Positions 45,040-57,423 of a stretch of 64,000 nucleotides of DNA are shown piece by piece (position 1 is the first letter of the stretch; each line of letters starts with the position of its first letter). Made by a program: the position numbers and the translations under genes. The DNA comes from Catonia carolina (taxonomy: Eukaryota; Arthropoda; Insecta; Hemiptera; Achilidae), in the NCBI GenBank assembly GCA_035578175.1, contig JAQMRL010000008.1, positions 60,196,541-60,260,540 on the forward strand. Direction: 5' to 3'. The notes beneath the pieces were generated by a model that saw nothing but the letters and a program-made list of their open reading frames with translations, was not told the origin of the DNA and did no database searches.

Positions 45040-45540
45040 TATCAAATCTGAAATTTTGTGAAATTTAAAAAAATATTGTGTTTTGTACCGCTACTTTGTT
45101 TACTAAATTAAGTGTTAAAATGTTGTTAATTTTAAATAGTGTTCGTGTGGATTGTGTAGTTTGGCAGTCTGTGATGATGTGTTTGATTGTAAGTGGCGTG
45201 TTGCAATGTGTATACTGTTTTGGTTCTTCGTTCTTGAGAAAGTGTTTGTGCGTAAGTGTAGAGTGTCCAATGTCTTGTAAGTAGAACTTGATGGCTTCGA
45301 AGCTCCAAGTGAGGCTGAGGGTTTTCAAAAATGTGTTTTCTGATGTGGTGAAGTTTCGTTGGAGGATGTCAAGACCAGATTTGGTTCCAGTGTTGTTTCA
45401 TTTGGTTGTGCAAAAATGTCTCCTGATATCTGTATGAGATGAGAGATGTTTATCTCTCAGTTGGGGTCTTTAGTGCTTCGTTAGCGGCCGTGTCCGCTGA
45501 CTTATTTCCGTTTATACAGCGGAATACCTATTTATATAAG
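45040..45540 (-). pseudogene. LINE ORF2 C-terminus with RNase H tail
   Basis: On the minus strand, GNKSADTAANEALKTPTE resembles the end of a LINE RNase H domain (the GN..AD..A..AL motif). After shifts it continues LTWSFEAIKFYLQDIGHSTL, then HCNTPLTIKHIITDC, the C...LT..H.L..C motif found at the C-terminus of RNase H-bearing LINEs (jockey/I/Loa-type groups). It ends at 45065 with NTIFF. Only the tail survives and the clade is open. Confidence 0.65.
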
Positions 45541-45829
45541 TTTTCTGAGCTAGAGGGTTTCAAACAGAATGTTTTAAAACCATTTAAACAGTTAACACAG
45601 TATAAAATAACAAAAACATTAAAATGTGTGAGTGTTATATAGTAAAACAGGACATAATTTTATTGATTGAATAATACAAATAATGCTGCATTACTCATAC
45701 GTGTTACTGAAAATTTCTGTGGTGTAGGTAACGTAGTGAAAAAAATAAAAAAAACAAAAGCATCTGAAGTTTATGTTCAAAGGTTTTGAATATAATTTTA
45801 ATTCTTTTAAGCGATTGAAAATTTCAAAG

Positions 45830-45933
45830 AATTTTCTGGAGAAGAGGTACCCAGTGGTACATTCTCTGTTTATAACTATGGGTGTTAACCGTTATTTAGA
45901 CTAAGAGGTCTCTGCTCCATTTTCGCTTTAGAC
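45830..45933 (+). repeat. Unknown interspersed repeat C, left half (split copy)
   Basis: GGTACCCAGTGGTACATTCTC through GCTCCATTTTCGCTTTAGAC is the reverse complement of the corresponding part of 51640-51915. The copy continues after the LINE insertion at 46323. Confidence 0.7.
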
Positions 45934-45942
45934 ATTGTATGG

Positions 45943-46313
45943 AATTGTGGGTATCGACAAGGAGACAGAAGGATCGCCTAAAAGCGGTGGAGATGGATTT
46001 CTGGAGGTGGAGCTGAGGTGTGTCGCGGATCGATCGAATTCCGAATTCTGAAATTAGAAGAAGAATCGGCCTTCAAGGTAATATCATGGAGACCATATCC
46101 TGGAAGCAGTTAAAATGGTTTGGCCATTTTCAGGGAATGGAGGATGGTAGGTGACCAAAGAGGGTATAAGAGTGGATGCAAGCCGGTACAGGTTGGATGG
46201 GGTGCAGGAGGCAATGTCTTTGCTGCGGCTCTGATGGGGATTGGCGAGACAGAGAGAGGTGGTGCTTAGGAAACGAGTTACAGCTTGGACTGTAAATCTT
46301 CGCATAAATATAT
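45943..46313 (+). pseudogene. LINE C-terminal fragment inserted into repeat C
   Basis: With shifts, the plus strand reads DRLKAVEMDFW, IRRRIGLQGNIMETISWKQL, KWFGHFQGMEDGR and DGVQEAMSL, matching the RR..A.EM.F.R...G and R.LKWFGH..RM...R motifs of RTE-like and related LINE tails. Imperfect direct repeats ATTGTATGG (45934-45942) and ATCGTATGG (46314-46322) flank it. Severely 5'-truncated, with a short AT-rich 3' tail. Confidence 0.7.
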
Positions 46314-46322
46314 ATCGTATGG

Positions 46323-46420
46323 TTGAGAAGTTCCTTGTAGCTAGGTTACAGGTTAATTGGTTCAGGAGGTTATCTAGTCGTTCGCGAAATTGACTATCGA
46401 AGAACGCGGTTAGTTATATG
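46323..46420 (+). repeat. Unknown interspersed repeat C, right half (split copy)
   Basis: TTGAGAAGTTCCTTGTAGC, CTAGTCGTTCGCGAAATT match the complement of 51715-51800 and follow on from 45933 in the uninterrupted copy. Confidence 0.7.
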
Positions 46421-46424
46421 AAAA

Positions 46425-49400
46425 TTATTATTGTTCCTCCTGTGTTTAGATTTTGAAGTGGATTTTGGTAGGTTAATTTTGTTTTGTTGTGTAAAACGAG
46501 TTTATTGATTTCGTAAATCAATACAAAGTAAAGTCGTAAGTAGTGCTCTGAAACATTAAAATTTACTTTCAAAATAATTTTGGCAGTAGTTTTAGTGGTT
46601 TTCAAAAAGCTTAAAAAAGGTTTTTTTTGTAATTCAATAACTAAATTACCAATTACTGTACCTAATAAGTTAGTCTAGAATGTCACGTTGTTGATTTATA
46701 CAATAATAAAGTAAGCTTTAAAATGAATAGTAAACTTTAACTCTGTTATAAAAGTAAATTTAACTCTTCAAAACTATTGGTATTTCAATTAAGTTTTTTA
46801 AATGTAAAATACTGTTTGGTAAGGTTATTCAGTTTTTCTCGGAAAATGTACATGGTTGAGGGAAAGCATTCGTTCGTTCAGTAGAAACGGTATTGCCGGG
46901 TAGATAGAAGCGTTCATTAATTTTCTTGGACAAGAGTGTCGCAGCTGAAAGGAGTGGTCAGCGAAACAAAACGACATGGAACCAGGGTTCAACACACAGA
47001 CTAATGAGCGAGCTCGGCTTAGGAATGGTCGATGCCGCATATCCCGTTCTAATCCTTCAACAAATACATCCATCATTTTGACTCTCCGCTCCCATTCCCA
47101 TTTTCTTCATCCTATACATACACTGTTCTCTCTATCTTCTCTTTTACTCCCATTTTGTGATTTACTCTCTCAGTTTATCAATTTCTTCCTCTTTCTTGTT
47201 GCTTTTACTTTCTTCCAAACCAACACCAAACATTCGATGTTACATCCTCTTCTCTTTTTCTTGCTATATATTATCCTCTTTGTCATCCTAATCTTTCTGT
47301 TGCACTCAACTCAATAACCAATCTCTTGGATAAATTTTCTCTTAATATTTGCTTTTCCAAGGGTTATACTTCATTTTGTATCCACACACTTTTTACACTT
47401 TTATTATTTTCTTCTTGAACGTTACAGTTGGGGATTTTATTTCGTGTCCTTCCAAGAAAAAAAAACAATACAAAAAATATTCAGTTAGTTCTGTGTCTAA
47501 TGATGTTACAGTCGTCGTAAAAAAGAAGAAAAAACATTAGTTCATTAAAAAATTATACTACTGTAATTTGTTTAGTTATTATGTCTTCAAAAAACAATTC
47601 TTTGGACAAATTATAAACCCTTTATACTAAAAATTATTCTTAAAAATGCGAAATGTTATCGCTGATCTTTCTTTTACAGTTTTTTTTTCAGTTTATTTCC
47701 AAGAAATCTAAAAATGTCTTCAAGTAAATACGGTAAAGGTATTTAAATAATTAAAGATATTGCCCAATGGCAATAAGATAGACAAAATGATTTACAATTT
47801 TTGAAAACTTTAAAAATCTTGATAAAAGATGAATAACAATGAAATGCAATTTAACAAAAATAACAGAGATAAGAATAGTAAGTGTAGAAAAAGAAAAAGT
47901 TGATGATGATTTTTGTGAATAATGTATAAAAATAAATAATAGTATTTTTTATTCAGTAAATCTGAACGAATGTTAAGTAATTGTATTCGTTTTAATCTCG
48001 CTACGTCTTCACTATCATCAAGCGCTAAATAATTCGGGTGATCTAATTTTACATGATGTTGAACTTAGATGCATAATTTCTTTTTTCAAGGTGTTGACAC
48101 ATAAGTCTTTATGCAGTGTATCATTTCTCACGTATAATATAAAATTTGTTAAAATTCGAAGAACTTTTGGCTAGAAATAACGATTGATGACAAAATTCGA
48201 TTTTATATTAATGCGAATAAAGTTTTTTAAGTTTTCATTATTAGTGTTTGAGGTTCTTAAATCCATATAATAATCAGAAAATTATTTTACATTTTTAAGT
48301 GTTAAATCGTATTTCACTACCATGGATATTTAGTACATTTATATCAAGTTTATTGTTGCCAATACGTTCCATAAATTATCTTCTTCTTCTCCACTTTATG
48401 GGTTTCGCATTACTGTGTGTTGCGGAAACCATCTTTCTCTCGGACAACCAACGTCCTTTCGGCCATTCGGCTTATAATTCATTGCTAATCTAAGCAAACG
48501 GCTTCCCTTCATGCGTTCCAGATGACTATTCCAGTTGATTCTTCATTGATATTTTTCTCCAGGCTAAATATTTGTAACTTATCTTGTCCTCGGGAGTCCC
48601 AGTCCTTCACTGCCCGAAGAAATTTCATTTCCGCAGGTCTGACTTGGCTTCGTTCTTTGTTTGAAAGCACCGATATTATACACCCACATTATAACTGGCA
48701 CCGCCATAGTTTTGTAGAACTTTAGTTTCGTTTCCTTTTTTATTTTGTGCTTTATGGTTCAGTGAATTGTCCTGCAAATTTGATTCGTCACATCATAGCC
48801 CTTCATAAATAATTATTTACATGAAAATGTCTGCTATAGCCAGAACAAATTTCGTGCGGAAAATTTAAGTACTTAAATTATATATTTATAAAATAAGTTG
48901 TCAGAAACCATTTGCAGTAACAACAAAAATTGGTTGTAATAATGTCTTAAGTGCTTAAATTGTTATATGCAATTTTTAAATGAATTCATCTTTTGTACTT
49001 TGTACGTTTTTGTATTTGTAATAGAGTTACGGTAAGTAGTATCGGCAGGTAGGGTTATAAACCAACACTCTTTTAGCAGAGTTAAATGTTTTTGTTAATG
49101 CTCGTCGTGTTTTTGTCGGTGTGCTTTATGAATTTAAAACCATGCAAATACAATGGAAGTATAAAGAGCTAAGAATTGTTGAACTCGTGTAACAGGAGAT
49201 AAATGAAGGAGTATGAGCAGTGATGGAAATAAAGAAAAAGAAGGGATACGAAAGATATATGCAGGAACAACGGTTTGTTCTTTTCTCGGAAAGAGAAAAA
49301 GGAACTCCTTCAGTTTAATTGAAATGTAAGCATGAAGAAGCAGACCGAAAAGATATCATTGGAATAAATTAAGTTTTCGCATAATTTTAAATAACATAAC

Positions 49401-50160
49401 GTGGAAGAAGAGCAAAGGATCTCGCTCGAGGCATCGTGTCAAAGGCATTGTTCCCCTTGGATGGAATTTTGATGAGCTCGTTGTGGCCGCAAGGGGAATG
49501 AGGGAGATTCCGGGCATGTTGTTATGTTCAGGAATGGGTGGCGGGTATTCCGTAGGTGGTACGGAGGGCACACTGGTTTCAAAGAACATGCACGGACTGC
49601 TCTCTTGACCCCTCCCACGAGTTCTTCCCTTCTACTCTTCTCCTTGCGTATCATCTAACTTTCCCTCCATCTTACCCTTAGTACTTAACTAATACTTAAC
49701 TATAATGTTGTCTTACACGTTTTTTTGTCCCAATTATGCTCTTAATTTTTATTTTGTTACTTGAATAAATATTATTTTTTATTAGTATTACTTTATTTAT
49801 TTTGTAACTGTACAAAAACAACTAGCAAAAATGTTCACAACTAAATTTAAAAAAAAAGTTTAAATTTTTTTGTAAATTTTAAAAAAAACCGCGTTAATGG
49901 CTTTGAGGAGGACATTACCGAGTGATAGCTCTCTAAATAATGATAAATGTATTCATTTAAATTTATATATTTGTATACGTAATAATGTTACAGTTACGTT
50001 AATTTATCATTTCTCTACTCCATCGGCCTTTCAATCGTCTTTGTGCGATTCCTGGTAGGTCCGCAGAATCATATTGCATATTAAGGGATTATTATAATTG
50101 TGAATTTTGTCTCTGAACCTACGGTACAGTTTTAGATATGTGTCGTTGACGTAAGAGACG
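46425..50160. other. Unassigned DNA
   Basis: Mostly AT-rich. A CT-rich stretch (47040-47320) yields a Ser/Leu/Phe-rich 113-codon frame. 49390-49680 is GC-richer with two overlapping minus frames. None shows a recognised domain. Confidence 0.4.
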
Positions 50161-50180
50161 CGTCAGTCCTTATGCGTAAG

Positions 50181-50216
50181 TACTACATCATGTAGTCATC
50201 ACTACATGATGTAGTA
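50181..50216. repeat. Perfect 16-bp-arm hairpin
   Basis: TACTACATCATGTAGT, loop CATC, ACTACATGATGTAGTA. Each arm also contains a self-complementary CTACATGATGTAG-type core. Confidence 0.9.
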
Positions 50217-50504
50217 GTATATTCTCCCTCTCCCACAGTGAATCAATCCTTTCCCGATCTCAGTAGGTAAGGTAGGCACACTAATTTCCTGAGCTGGTGA
50301 TGAAAGAGATGAATGAATGTGAGAGAGTGAGTGTTGGTCAGAGACGGCGAGAGGGGATAAACTACGGTTCTTGTCCACGCCCCGCTGACAGTATGTAAAT
50401 TTTTTAACCCGACATTTCCCTTGTAGTATTATATAAACAGTTCCGAGGGAGGTGGAGGGTTGTTTGCTGATGTCGGATCAAGTGGCCAGACTGCGGGTTT
50501 TTGG
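50217..50504. other. GC-richer unassigned DNA
   Basis: Moderately GC-rich with a TATATAAA at 50430-50437. A promoter is possible but there is no gene to attach it to. Confidence 0.3.
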
Positions 50505-51070
50505 TTGGTTAGGCGGTTTCGGCCTCCTTGGGGCTGGAAGAGGACGCCTCAATTGAGTCCAACACAAATTCTCTCATCATAAAGGAGTGAAGATGAGTTG
50601 TTCTCGCTGCCTCGGATGTAAAACAAAAGTCATCATGTAGTGTTCTATTGGATTCGTACCTCGGGCAATAAGTAATCAGTCGTAAGAATTTGCTTTGAAA
50701 ACGTTGTATTCGTGAAATTACTGATGGCTTTTCTGCACTATAAATTTGACTAACATACATCTAAATCGGTTGAAGCATAGCCTTGTACGTCAAGAGTTTT
50801 GAAGTCATGGATAGTTTTAACCGCTTGTCTAATAGCCTGTACAACTGTTTTAGTGTTATTTAGTATTTGTCGCTTTTGGTTGACGTGCTTGTTCCACGTC
50901 AACCGCCTGTCTAAAAATAGCCCACGTTACCGAACATTGTTTACTTCCGGAAGAGGTTGGTTGAATAAAAATAATTGTGGACACGTTTGCCAACAAAGGG
51001 TGAAGGTCATTTGGTACGTTTTGTCTATATTAATTTTTATTCGCCATCTTCTAAACCATACTTCGAGAAT
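50505..51070 (-). pseudogene. jockey-type LINE ORF2 fragment
   Basis: In minus order: RRWRIKINIDKTYQMTFTL (the KVN..KS.H.TFTL block), LFLDRRLTWNKHVNQKRQIL (the LGL.LDRRLTW..H block), then the frame 50760-50509 with IQRFQSKFLRLITYCPRYES and NRTLHDDF. These are collinear with the full-length jockey element but in changing frames. The catalytic FADD box is upstream of the truncation point. It is diverged from the 58-63 kb element. Confidence 0.75.
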
Positions 51071-51074
51071 AAAT

Positions 51075-51635
51075 ATTTAAAAAGAAATTCGTAAATACTC
51101 GTATTTTGTAATTATTTAGGTACCGTTATAAATTTTATACATTATCACAAACACACTGCAAAAGTTGTAACTCACCAGTAACAGTCAAACAAAATTAATT
51201 AGAACAAAAAACATATTAATCTACCTAAAGTTGACATTGAATGGCAATAAAAATATTACGAAAACATTGAAATATATCAACGAACCAAACCTTGGAAACT
51301 CATTTTTTTGACCTTCGCTGAAAGATACGGTTCACTGTGAAAGATTCCGGTTCACTAACCGGAACCTCTGTTTGAAGCTAAAATCCGAGGCTAATTTAAA
51401 ATAATAGGGATAATTTAGAATTTTTTTTGTGCAATTAGGGGTCAAGAATTCTTGTCAGATATCCTACAAATACGTAACACAATATAACAATATCAATATT
51501 ACATCAAGATATTTCATGTAATATATTTAAATTTAAGGATCAAAATTAATAAAATATTGTCAATTTTTCAAAGTTTACAATTAGTACCTACTTTAGTCTT
51601 TTAAAATCGATCTGAGCTTTTCAATAAAATTTCTT
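51075..51635. other. Unassigned AT-rich DNA
   Basis: Includes a perfect hairpin TTCCGGTT-CACT-AACCGGAA at 51345-51364. Confidence 0.4.
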
Positions 51636-51639
51636 AAAA

Positions 51640-51915
51640 CTTGCTTCTTGCGCTACTTTTTATGTAAGTAATAAAACCCTCTAAGATGATTTCAAAATTC
51701 CGACAGTCTACCGCTGTCCTTCTACAGTAAATTTCACGAACGACTAGATGACGATCCAAACCAACTAGCCTGTGATCTAGCTACAAGGAACTTCCCAACT
51801 GTGCGACCTCTAAAGCGAAAATGGAGTTGCGACCTCTTGGTCTGAATAACGGACAACACCTGTAGTTGTAAACGGAGATTGCACCACTGGGTACTTCTCC
51901 TTTAAGTAAAATACA
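51640..51915 (-). repeat. Unknown interspersed repeat C, uninterrupted copy
   Basis: Intact relative to the split copy at 45830-46420 and the internally deleted copy at 25555-25760. It provides the pre-insertion sequence for the LINE insertion at 45943. No coding signal. Confidence 0.7.
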
Positions 51916-52012
51916 CCATCACAGTAATAAGTTGCACATTTTTTCGGCAAAAATTTTCTTGATTTTTCTTAGGAGCTCATCGGTGGTATTCAGCTGTGGG
52001 ATTCTAGGGGTT

Positions 52013-52555
52013 ATTAAAACAACCATAACTTTTATTATACACACTGTTGCGCTAAAATGCATATTATTGAGACCGGAATCTTAAAAAAAGCAATTTTTTT
52101 ACGAGAGCATAGCCTTCTCAAGAATTTTAGCACATATGGCGCCTGCCCTATGTTGTAAAGCATAAAACATATAGTAAATGAGGCGATTTTTAAAAAAATC
52201 GTAGGAGCCGTTTTTGAGAATATCACATAAAAGTGAAAATGACGCGAATAAACTACTACTTCCGGTTGACCGATTTTGATGAAAACTGTTCGTGTCGGGT
52301 TCTCTAGTGGTACGGAACTTAAGTTTCAAGTTTCAACTTGGTACGATGTTCTGCTCATGAGATATTTTGGTCACACACACAGACACGTACACACACATAC
52401 ACGCACACCAATCGCTAAAAATATGTTTTTGGGTTCTGGGGGTCTGAAAACGTGTAAATCCGGTAAAAACTATATTTCGAAAAATCGACATGAAAACATT
52501 ACTTTTCTGCCTACATATTCATATAGGGTTATAGGCAATAGAAAGTAAAAAGGCT
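52013..52555 (-). mobile_element. HINE-like element, 5' half (copy H8)
   Basis: In sense (minus) direction from GCCTTTTTACTTTCTATTGCC at 52555 through the AC/GT microsatellite (52373-52410) and into the first internal unit, where it stops near 52013. The second unit and 3' hairpin are missing. Confidence 0.8.
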
Positions 52556-53185
52556 TAAACACGATTGGCCAAGTGACCATCTTAGCAAAGATCAGTGTAG
52601 AAGCAGTTGTACTGACCATTAATTTAAATTCAAGTAAATTGGATTACAATTATTTCATATTTACCTAATGCCATGTTATTGTAACTAAACAATTAAACAA
52701 ATTAAAACAGATTTATATTAAATTCGTTAAATCATCAACATTATGAATAAATGTGGACAAACAATCCAATAAACATGAAACGTTTATAGAACAAAATAAA
52801 ATAAATAACAACATACCGTTTTAATTAAAAATGACAGTAGGTAATTATAATTAAAATTAAAACTGTTAAAAGTATTAAAATGTTGTTTTTTATTAACTCT
52901 TTTTTTTTACCAAAAAGACTTTTTCACAGAACTCTCAAAATTAATCTTTGTAACGAATCTTCTTTCATGTTTAAATTTCAACTTGTTGGTAATATAATTT
53001 ACAATAATAAACATGTAACAAGAAACTGAGATTTAATTTAATTACATAAACAACATTTATTATTTCTTCGTTATTTTCACAATATTTATGTTAATTTAAT
53101 ATTTTAGAAAATCCGTGGGGTGCAATACCTACATAAATACAAACTAAAGTTATGTAAAATAACACTTAAATATTTATTTAAGTTA
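52556..53185. other. Unassigned AT-rich DNA
   Basis: Nothing recognised. Confidence 0.4.
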
Positions 53186-53188
53186 GCA

Positions 53189-53583
53189 TTGTTGTTTAGG
53201 TGGCCAGCCGAAAGGCTGGTTTGAACCTGTAGAGGTTTTACTAAGTAAAACGTGGAGTGAGATGGTTTACCAGCCTTCCTCACTGAGTGCAAACGTACGC
53301 TTATCAGCATGCCCGGCCCTCTAAAAATCACATATTTTCCACTCTGCATATTACATCTTTACTTCATTCACCTCACGGTTTTGCTGTATAATGAAATTCA
53401 TTACTTTCAGAGCAGATAACTCTGATTACTGTCTTTTACACTTCTACCTCTTCTGTTCTTAAATGGTTCAGTCATTTAAGTGACTGACCATGTGATAAGA
53501 AACAGAATTATTTATTTTAGCCCTGCAACGAACAGATTGAGTGTAAAAAATTTGAAACTTCACCTGTCTGTTTGTTATAGGGA
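53189..53583 (-). mobile_element. SINE-like element, full length (copy S11)
   Basis: TTGTTTAGGTGGCCAGCCGAAAGGCTGG to CTGTTTGTTATAGGGA on the plus strand, sense minus. The hairpin stem is intact. No convincing target duplication. Confidence 0.85.
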
Positions 53584-53589
53584 GAAGAA

Positions 53590-54570
53590 AACATTAATAT
53601 TACGATTAACACATAGCTAAATATTTTCAGGAAATTGTTAAATAAATTATTTTGTGATTTTTAATGTGTGTATTGTACATACAAGTTATGTAATATTTTC
53701 ACGATATACATAAGTATTGTACAGAAAAATATTTTAAGGAAATGTACGGAAAAGCTATAAAGGGTAAATAAATAAAAGTGAGTGAGAGGAAGTATGGGAA
53801 AGAGGTGGGTGGGGGTAAAAACCACCTCACTTCTTGTTATGATTACGTTTTACATAGAGTGGTTCTCAGGAGGCATTTAAGCTTATATCTTGCCAACCGA
53901 ATTTATGAACAAGAACAACCTACTACACTTCATAAAGTGTGCAAACACTTCATGATTAAACCTACTTTACTAATAAAAGATATATATGTATATTTTTTAA
54001 ATCAATTTCCTGTGTTTTATTTGTAGTAATAATAAAACATAATAATGCTATAAATAAGTATGAGATTGTAATATAAAATATATTATTTTGATCGTTTAAA
54101 AAAAGGAAAGTAATTTATTATATCATGATAAACCATAAAATTTTATGGTATATTTTAATGAAAAATATAGTGTTCTAGGGCTGTATTCAAAGAACAATTC
54201 ACATTTGAATGGTTGTTAAATTTATGTATCTTGTATTTAGGTAAATATTTTTAACTTGTTTTATCATTTTACTATAAAATTGTATTTTATTTTGATTTCG
54301 TTTTAGTTTCTATTCTATTAGATGTATATTCATCCTCATGAATTTATCTACAATTTAAAAAAAATTTATTAAACAAAATACTGTACGACAAAAAATGACT
54401 TTTTTTTAAAAAAAATATTAACACCAGTAACAAGAACTGACGTTTTAAAATGTGAGTAATGCAAAATAAAATAAATTAAATGATTGAACATTTTTTAAGC
54501 TTAAACAAATTTGTAGGTACAGTAAATAAAATTTAAAATATAGATTTTTTTAAGCATTATAGAAATTAAT
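53590..54570. other. Unassigned AT-rich DNA
   Basis: Nothing recognised. Confidence 0.4.
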
Positions 54571-54576
54571 TGAATT

Positions 54577-54893
54577 TTTACTTTCCCTTACCTATATAAA
54601 TACGTAGAAAGGAAAGTATTGTTTTTATGTCGAGTTTTGGAAATTGAATTTTCATCGGATATACCCGTTTTTAGACCCCCTGAACCCAAAAAACATGTTT
54701 TCAGCGATTGGTGTGTGTGTTTCGTATTTTTGTGCCAAACTGGGGTTGATTTTCATTTTGCATCATTCACTCATGGTTAAAATAAGGTTAGTTGTTTATT
54801 TATAATTTTTTATTACTAATATTAGGTTATATTTTTAATTTTTTGCATTGGCAAGAGAAAGTTGTGTGAGTGTTTCACATCAGATGTTTTTTG
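54577..54893 (+). mobile_element. HINE-like element, internally deleted (copy H9)
   Basis: Both ends are present (TTTTTACTTTCCCTTACC at the start, GGCAAGAGAAAGTTGTGTG and hairpin at the end) but the middle is gone: the join lies right after GCGATTGGTGTGTGTG, at the microsatellite. Length ~317 bp. Confidence 0.8.
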
Positions 54894-54894
54894 C

Positions 54895-55625
54895 ATTTAT
54901 ATCAGTAGATCTTCACTCCGCTTTCTTCGTAGGCGGCGGTGTGTTGAATTTCGAAAATTATAATTTAGCAGCTTCTGATGGAAAAAGAATTTTTACGTTA
55001 GAATGATAATTGATTTTAAAATTATTTTTCCCATTGTATGGTAAACGTTGCTATCGTTTTGTACCATTAAACTAAACAAAAGTAACAATGTTGTGTAAAT
55101 ACACAATTCCACAATGTGTCGTGGAAAATTGTTAATTAAATTATTTTACAATTGTGAGTATTGTGAAAATTGTAAATACAAATTGTTTGTTATTCTGACC
55201 ATGTAGCTAATATTAGTTATGTTCGGAGAATGTACAGTAACAGTACAGGTTCGTCATTGAAGATGTATAAATAACTAATAAAATAAAAAACTAAGACTTG
55301 AAAATATAATTTATAAAGTAATTTCATATTACTTGTCTAAGTAAGTCTCGTTTCTTAATTTCAAAGATTTATTACTTTAGCGAAAGTTGATAGAAATTAA
55401 TTTTTGGTAGATATGTGATATTCTGTGTTTATTCTATTGCAATCAATGGAACAGTTCTTGACGTATGTCATGTTATTTTATGTATTACCACACTTACACA
55501 CTTTAATGTTTTTGTTGTTTGTATTATGTTAACTGTTTTGGAAACATTTTATTTAAAACCTTTTAGATGAATAGTTAAGCAACCGGTATAACTAGAAGTG
55601 CACTAGTGAATTGTTGATGAGCCTT
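54895..55625. other. Unassigned AT-rich DNA
   Basis: Nothing recognised. Confidence 0.4.
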
Positions 55626-55626
55626 A

Positions 55627-55755
55627 CCTTCCTTGCCTATATGAATATACAGGAAGAAAAGTATTGTTTTCTTATCGATTTTTAGAAATCAAATTTTCGT
55701 CGGATCTACACGTTTTCAGACCCCCTGAGCCCAAAAAACATGTTTTTAGCGATTG

Positions 55756-55805
<50 letters not shown>

Positions 55806-56338
55806 ACAGACCAATTTTTTTGTAGAAAAAATGTTTTTTTTTAAGATTGCGGCTTTATTATGTATTTTTGTGAAAAATTTATATAATACAAAGTTGTAGA
55901 TAATTTAAAAACCTACAACCTTTATTTAAAATATTTTTTTTATCTAACGCTTAGTTGAGCGGTAATTAGTGATTTTCTGTTTTTTTCACGAACATCTGTA
56001 AAATTTTTTTTTTTTAATATTTCAACGTTAGTGTGCATTTAACGACAAAAGTGTATATAATCGAAGTTATAGGAAATTAAAAGATCTACAACTTTTATTT
56101 TGTGAATATTTCTCTATAGAGCCTAGTTTAGCGTAAAAGAGTAATTTTCCGTATTATTAAGCCAAACTGAGGTCATTTCACTTTCATTTTGGATCATTCA
56201 CTCTTGATTAAAATAAGGTTGTGTTTTTTGATGTTAGTTTTTTGTTTATTTCTAATGTTATATTACTGTTATTAGGTTATATGGTTCATTATTTACATTG
56301 TCTAGAGAAAGTTGTGTGAGTATTTCACACGAGATTTT
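55627..56338 (+). mobile_element. HINE-like element, internally deleted (copy H10)
   Basis: Starts TACCTTCCTTGCCTATATG, contains the family's longest pure (TG)n run (55760-55804), lacks the segment between the microsatellite and the first internal unit, and ends with the hairpin and AGATTTTTTT. Both internal ~150-bp units are clear. Confidence 0.8.
55760..55804. repeat. (TG)n microsatellite
   Basis: About 22 uninterrupted TG units inside H10 at the fixed family position. Confidence 0.95.
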
Positions 56339-56339
56339 T

Positions 56340-57420
56340 TTAGCTTTTTACCGTTTAATAGAATAAAGTTTTGTTACTGTTGAGAGTTTGATATCTTATA
56401 ATTTTTTTAATAAAGAATCTAACTTCTTTCTGTTGATGTTAACGTCTTTTTACAAAATAAATATGTAGTTTTTTAATTGTTAATGAAAATTTGATGTTTT
56501 TTAAGCAATTTTTTAATATTTTAATAACGAATCAAACCTCTGTTGAAGTTAATGTCTTAGTACAAGGTAAAGAGTTTTTTAAATTTTTTATGAAAACCTG
56601 ATGTTATTTTAGTTATTTTGTTCAATAAACTAATTAAAGTCGTTTACTTTAGGTGTGTGAATCAAATAAATTTTATACGTTTCACTAAATTCTATTTATA
56701 GGATAAATTGTGTTAACCTTGTTTGGAAGAAGGATTTAATCATGTATTCTATTAAAAAAAAACACGAGGAAAAAGAGAATGTAACCTAAAACTATCTTGA
56801 AATGTTAACGTTAGGTTTCAGAGGAACAATAAAGGAAAAGTTTATTTCCTAGGGGGCAGTTAGGAACATCCACAGTTGAAGGCACTTGGAGAAAAGAGAA
56901 CGGATGTTGGACAAGGAATAGAAAGAGAAGCTGACTTCCCTTCAACAACGCAATTTAATTGGTTAAATTTTCATGTGAACTGTCAATAGCAGGACCTCTT
57001 GATTCAAGCCAAACTGTACGGTTTGGACCCAAACTTGGTCACCCTTCTCGCTCTATTTTAGCAGTTCCCCTTCGTTTTAGGCCCTTCACTCAATTCAATC
57101 CCCTTAAAACAGCTAAGAGTCCTTGACGAATACCCCCTCGCTGCACCATTTGCCCTACCAACACCGTAATATAATGTTACTTTGCTTCCGGCTAAACAAT
57201 ATATTGTACCGGACTGAATTTTTTCCAGAAAATTCCTATGTTCAAAAATCAATGTAGAGTTTCCTTATCGGTAAATTGCATTAAACAATGCAATTTGTCG
57301 TCTTTAATTGGCGAAAAATGTAATTACATTTCCTCTTACAGAACACCTCTTAATCTCTGTCTGTGTTTTTTTTAACTATGAAAATGTGTTTAATTATGTT
57401 TAAATTCATGTGATTCGGTG
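56340..57420. other. Unassigned DNA
   Basis: 56780-57250 is somewhat GC-richer. A 64-codon minus frame (57058-57252) is not recognised. Confidence 0.4.
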
Positions 57421-57423
57421 GCT

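Noticed and set aside
46976..47317. 113-codon Ser/Leu/Phe-rich plus frame
   Set aside because: Driven by a CT-rich stretch; composition mimics a membrane protein without any specific motif.
50424..50440. TATATAAA as a promoter
   Set aside because: Such strings are common in AT-rich DNA, and no gene follows on either strand except a dead LINE fragment.
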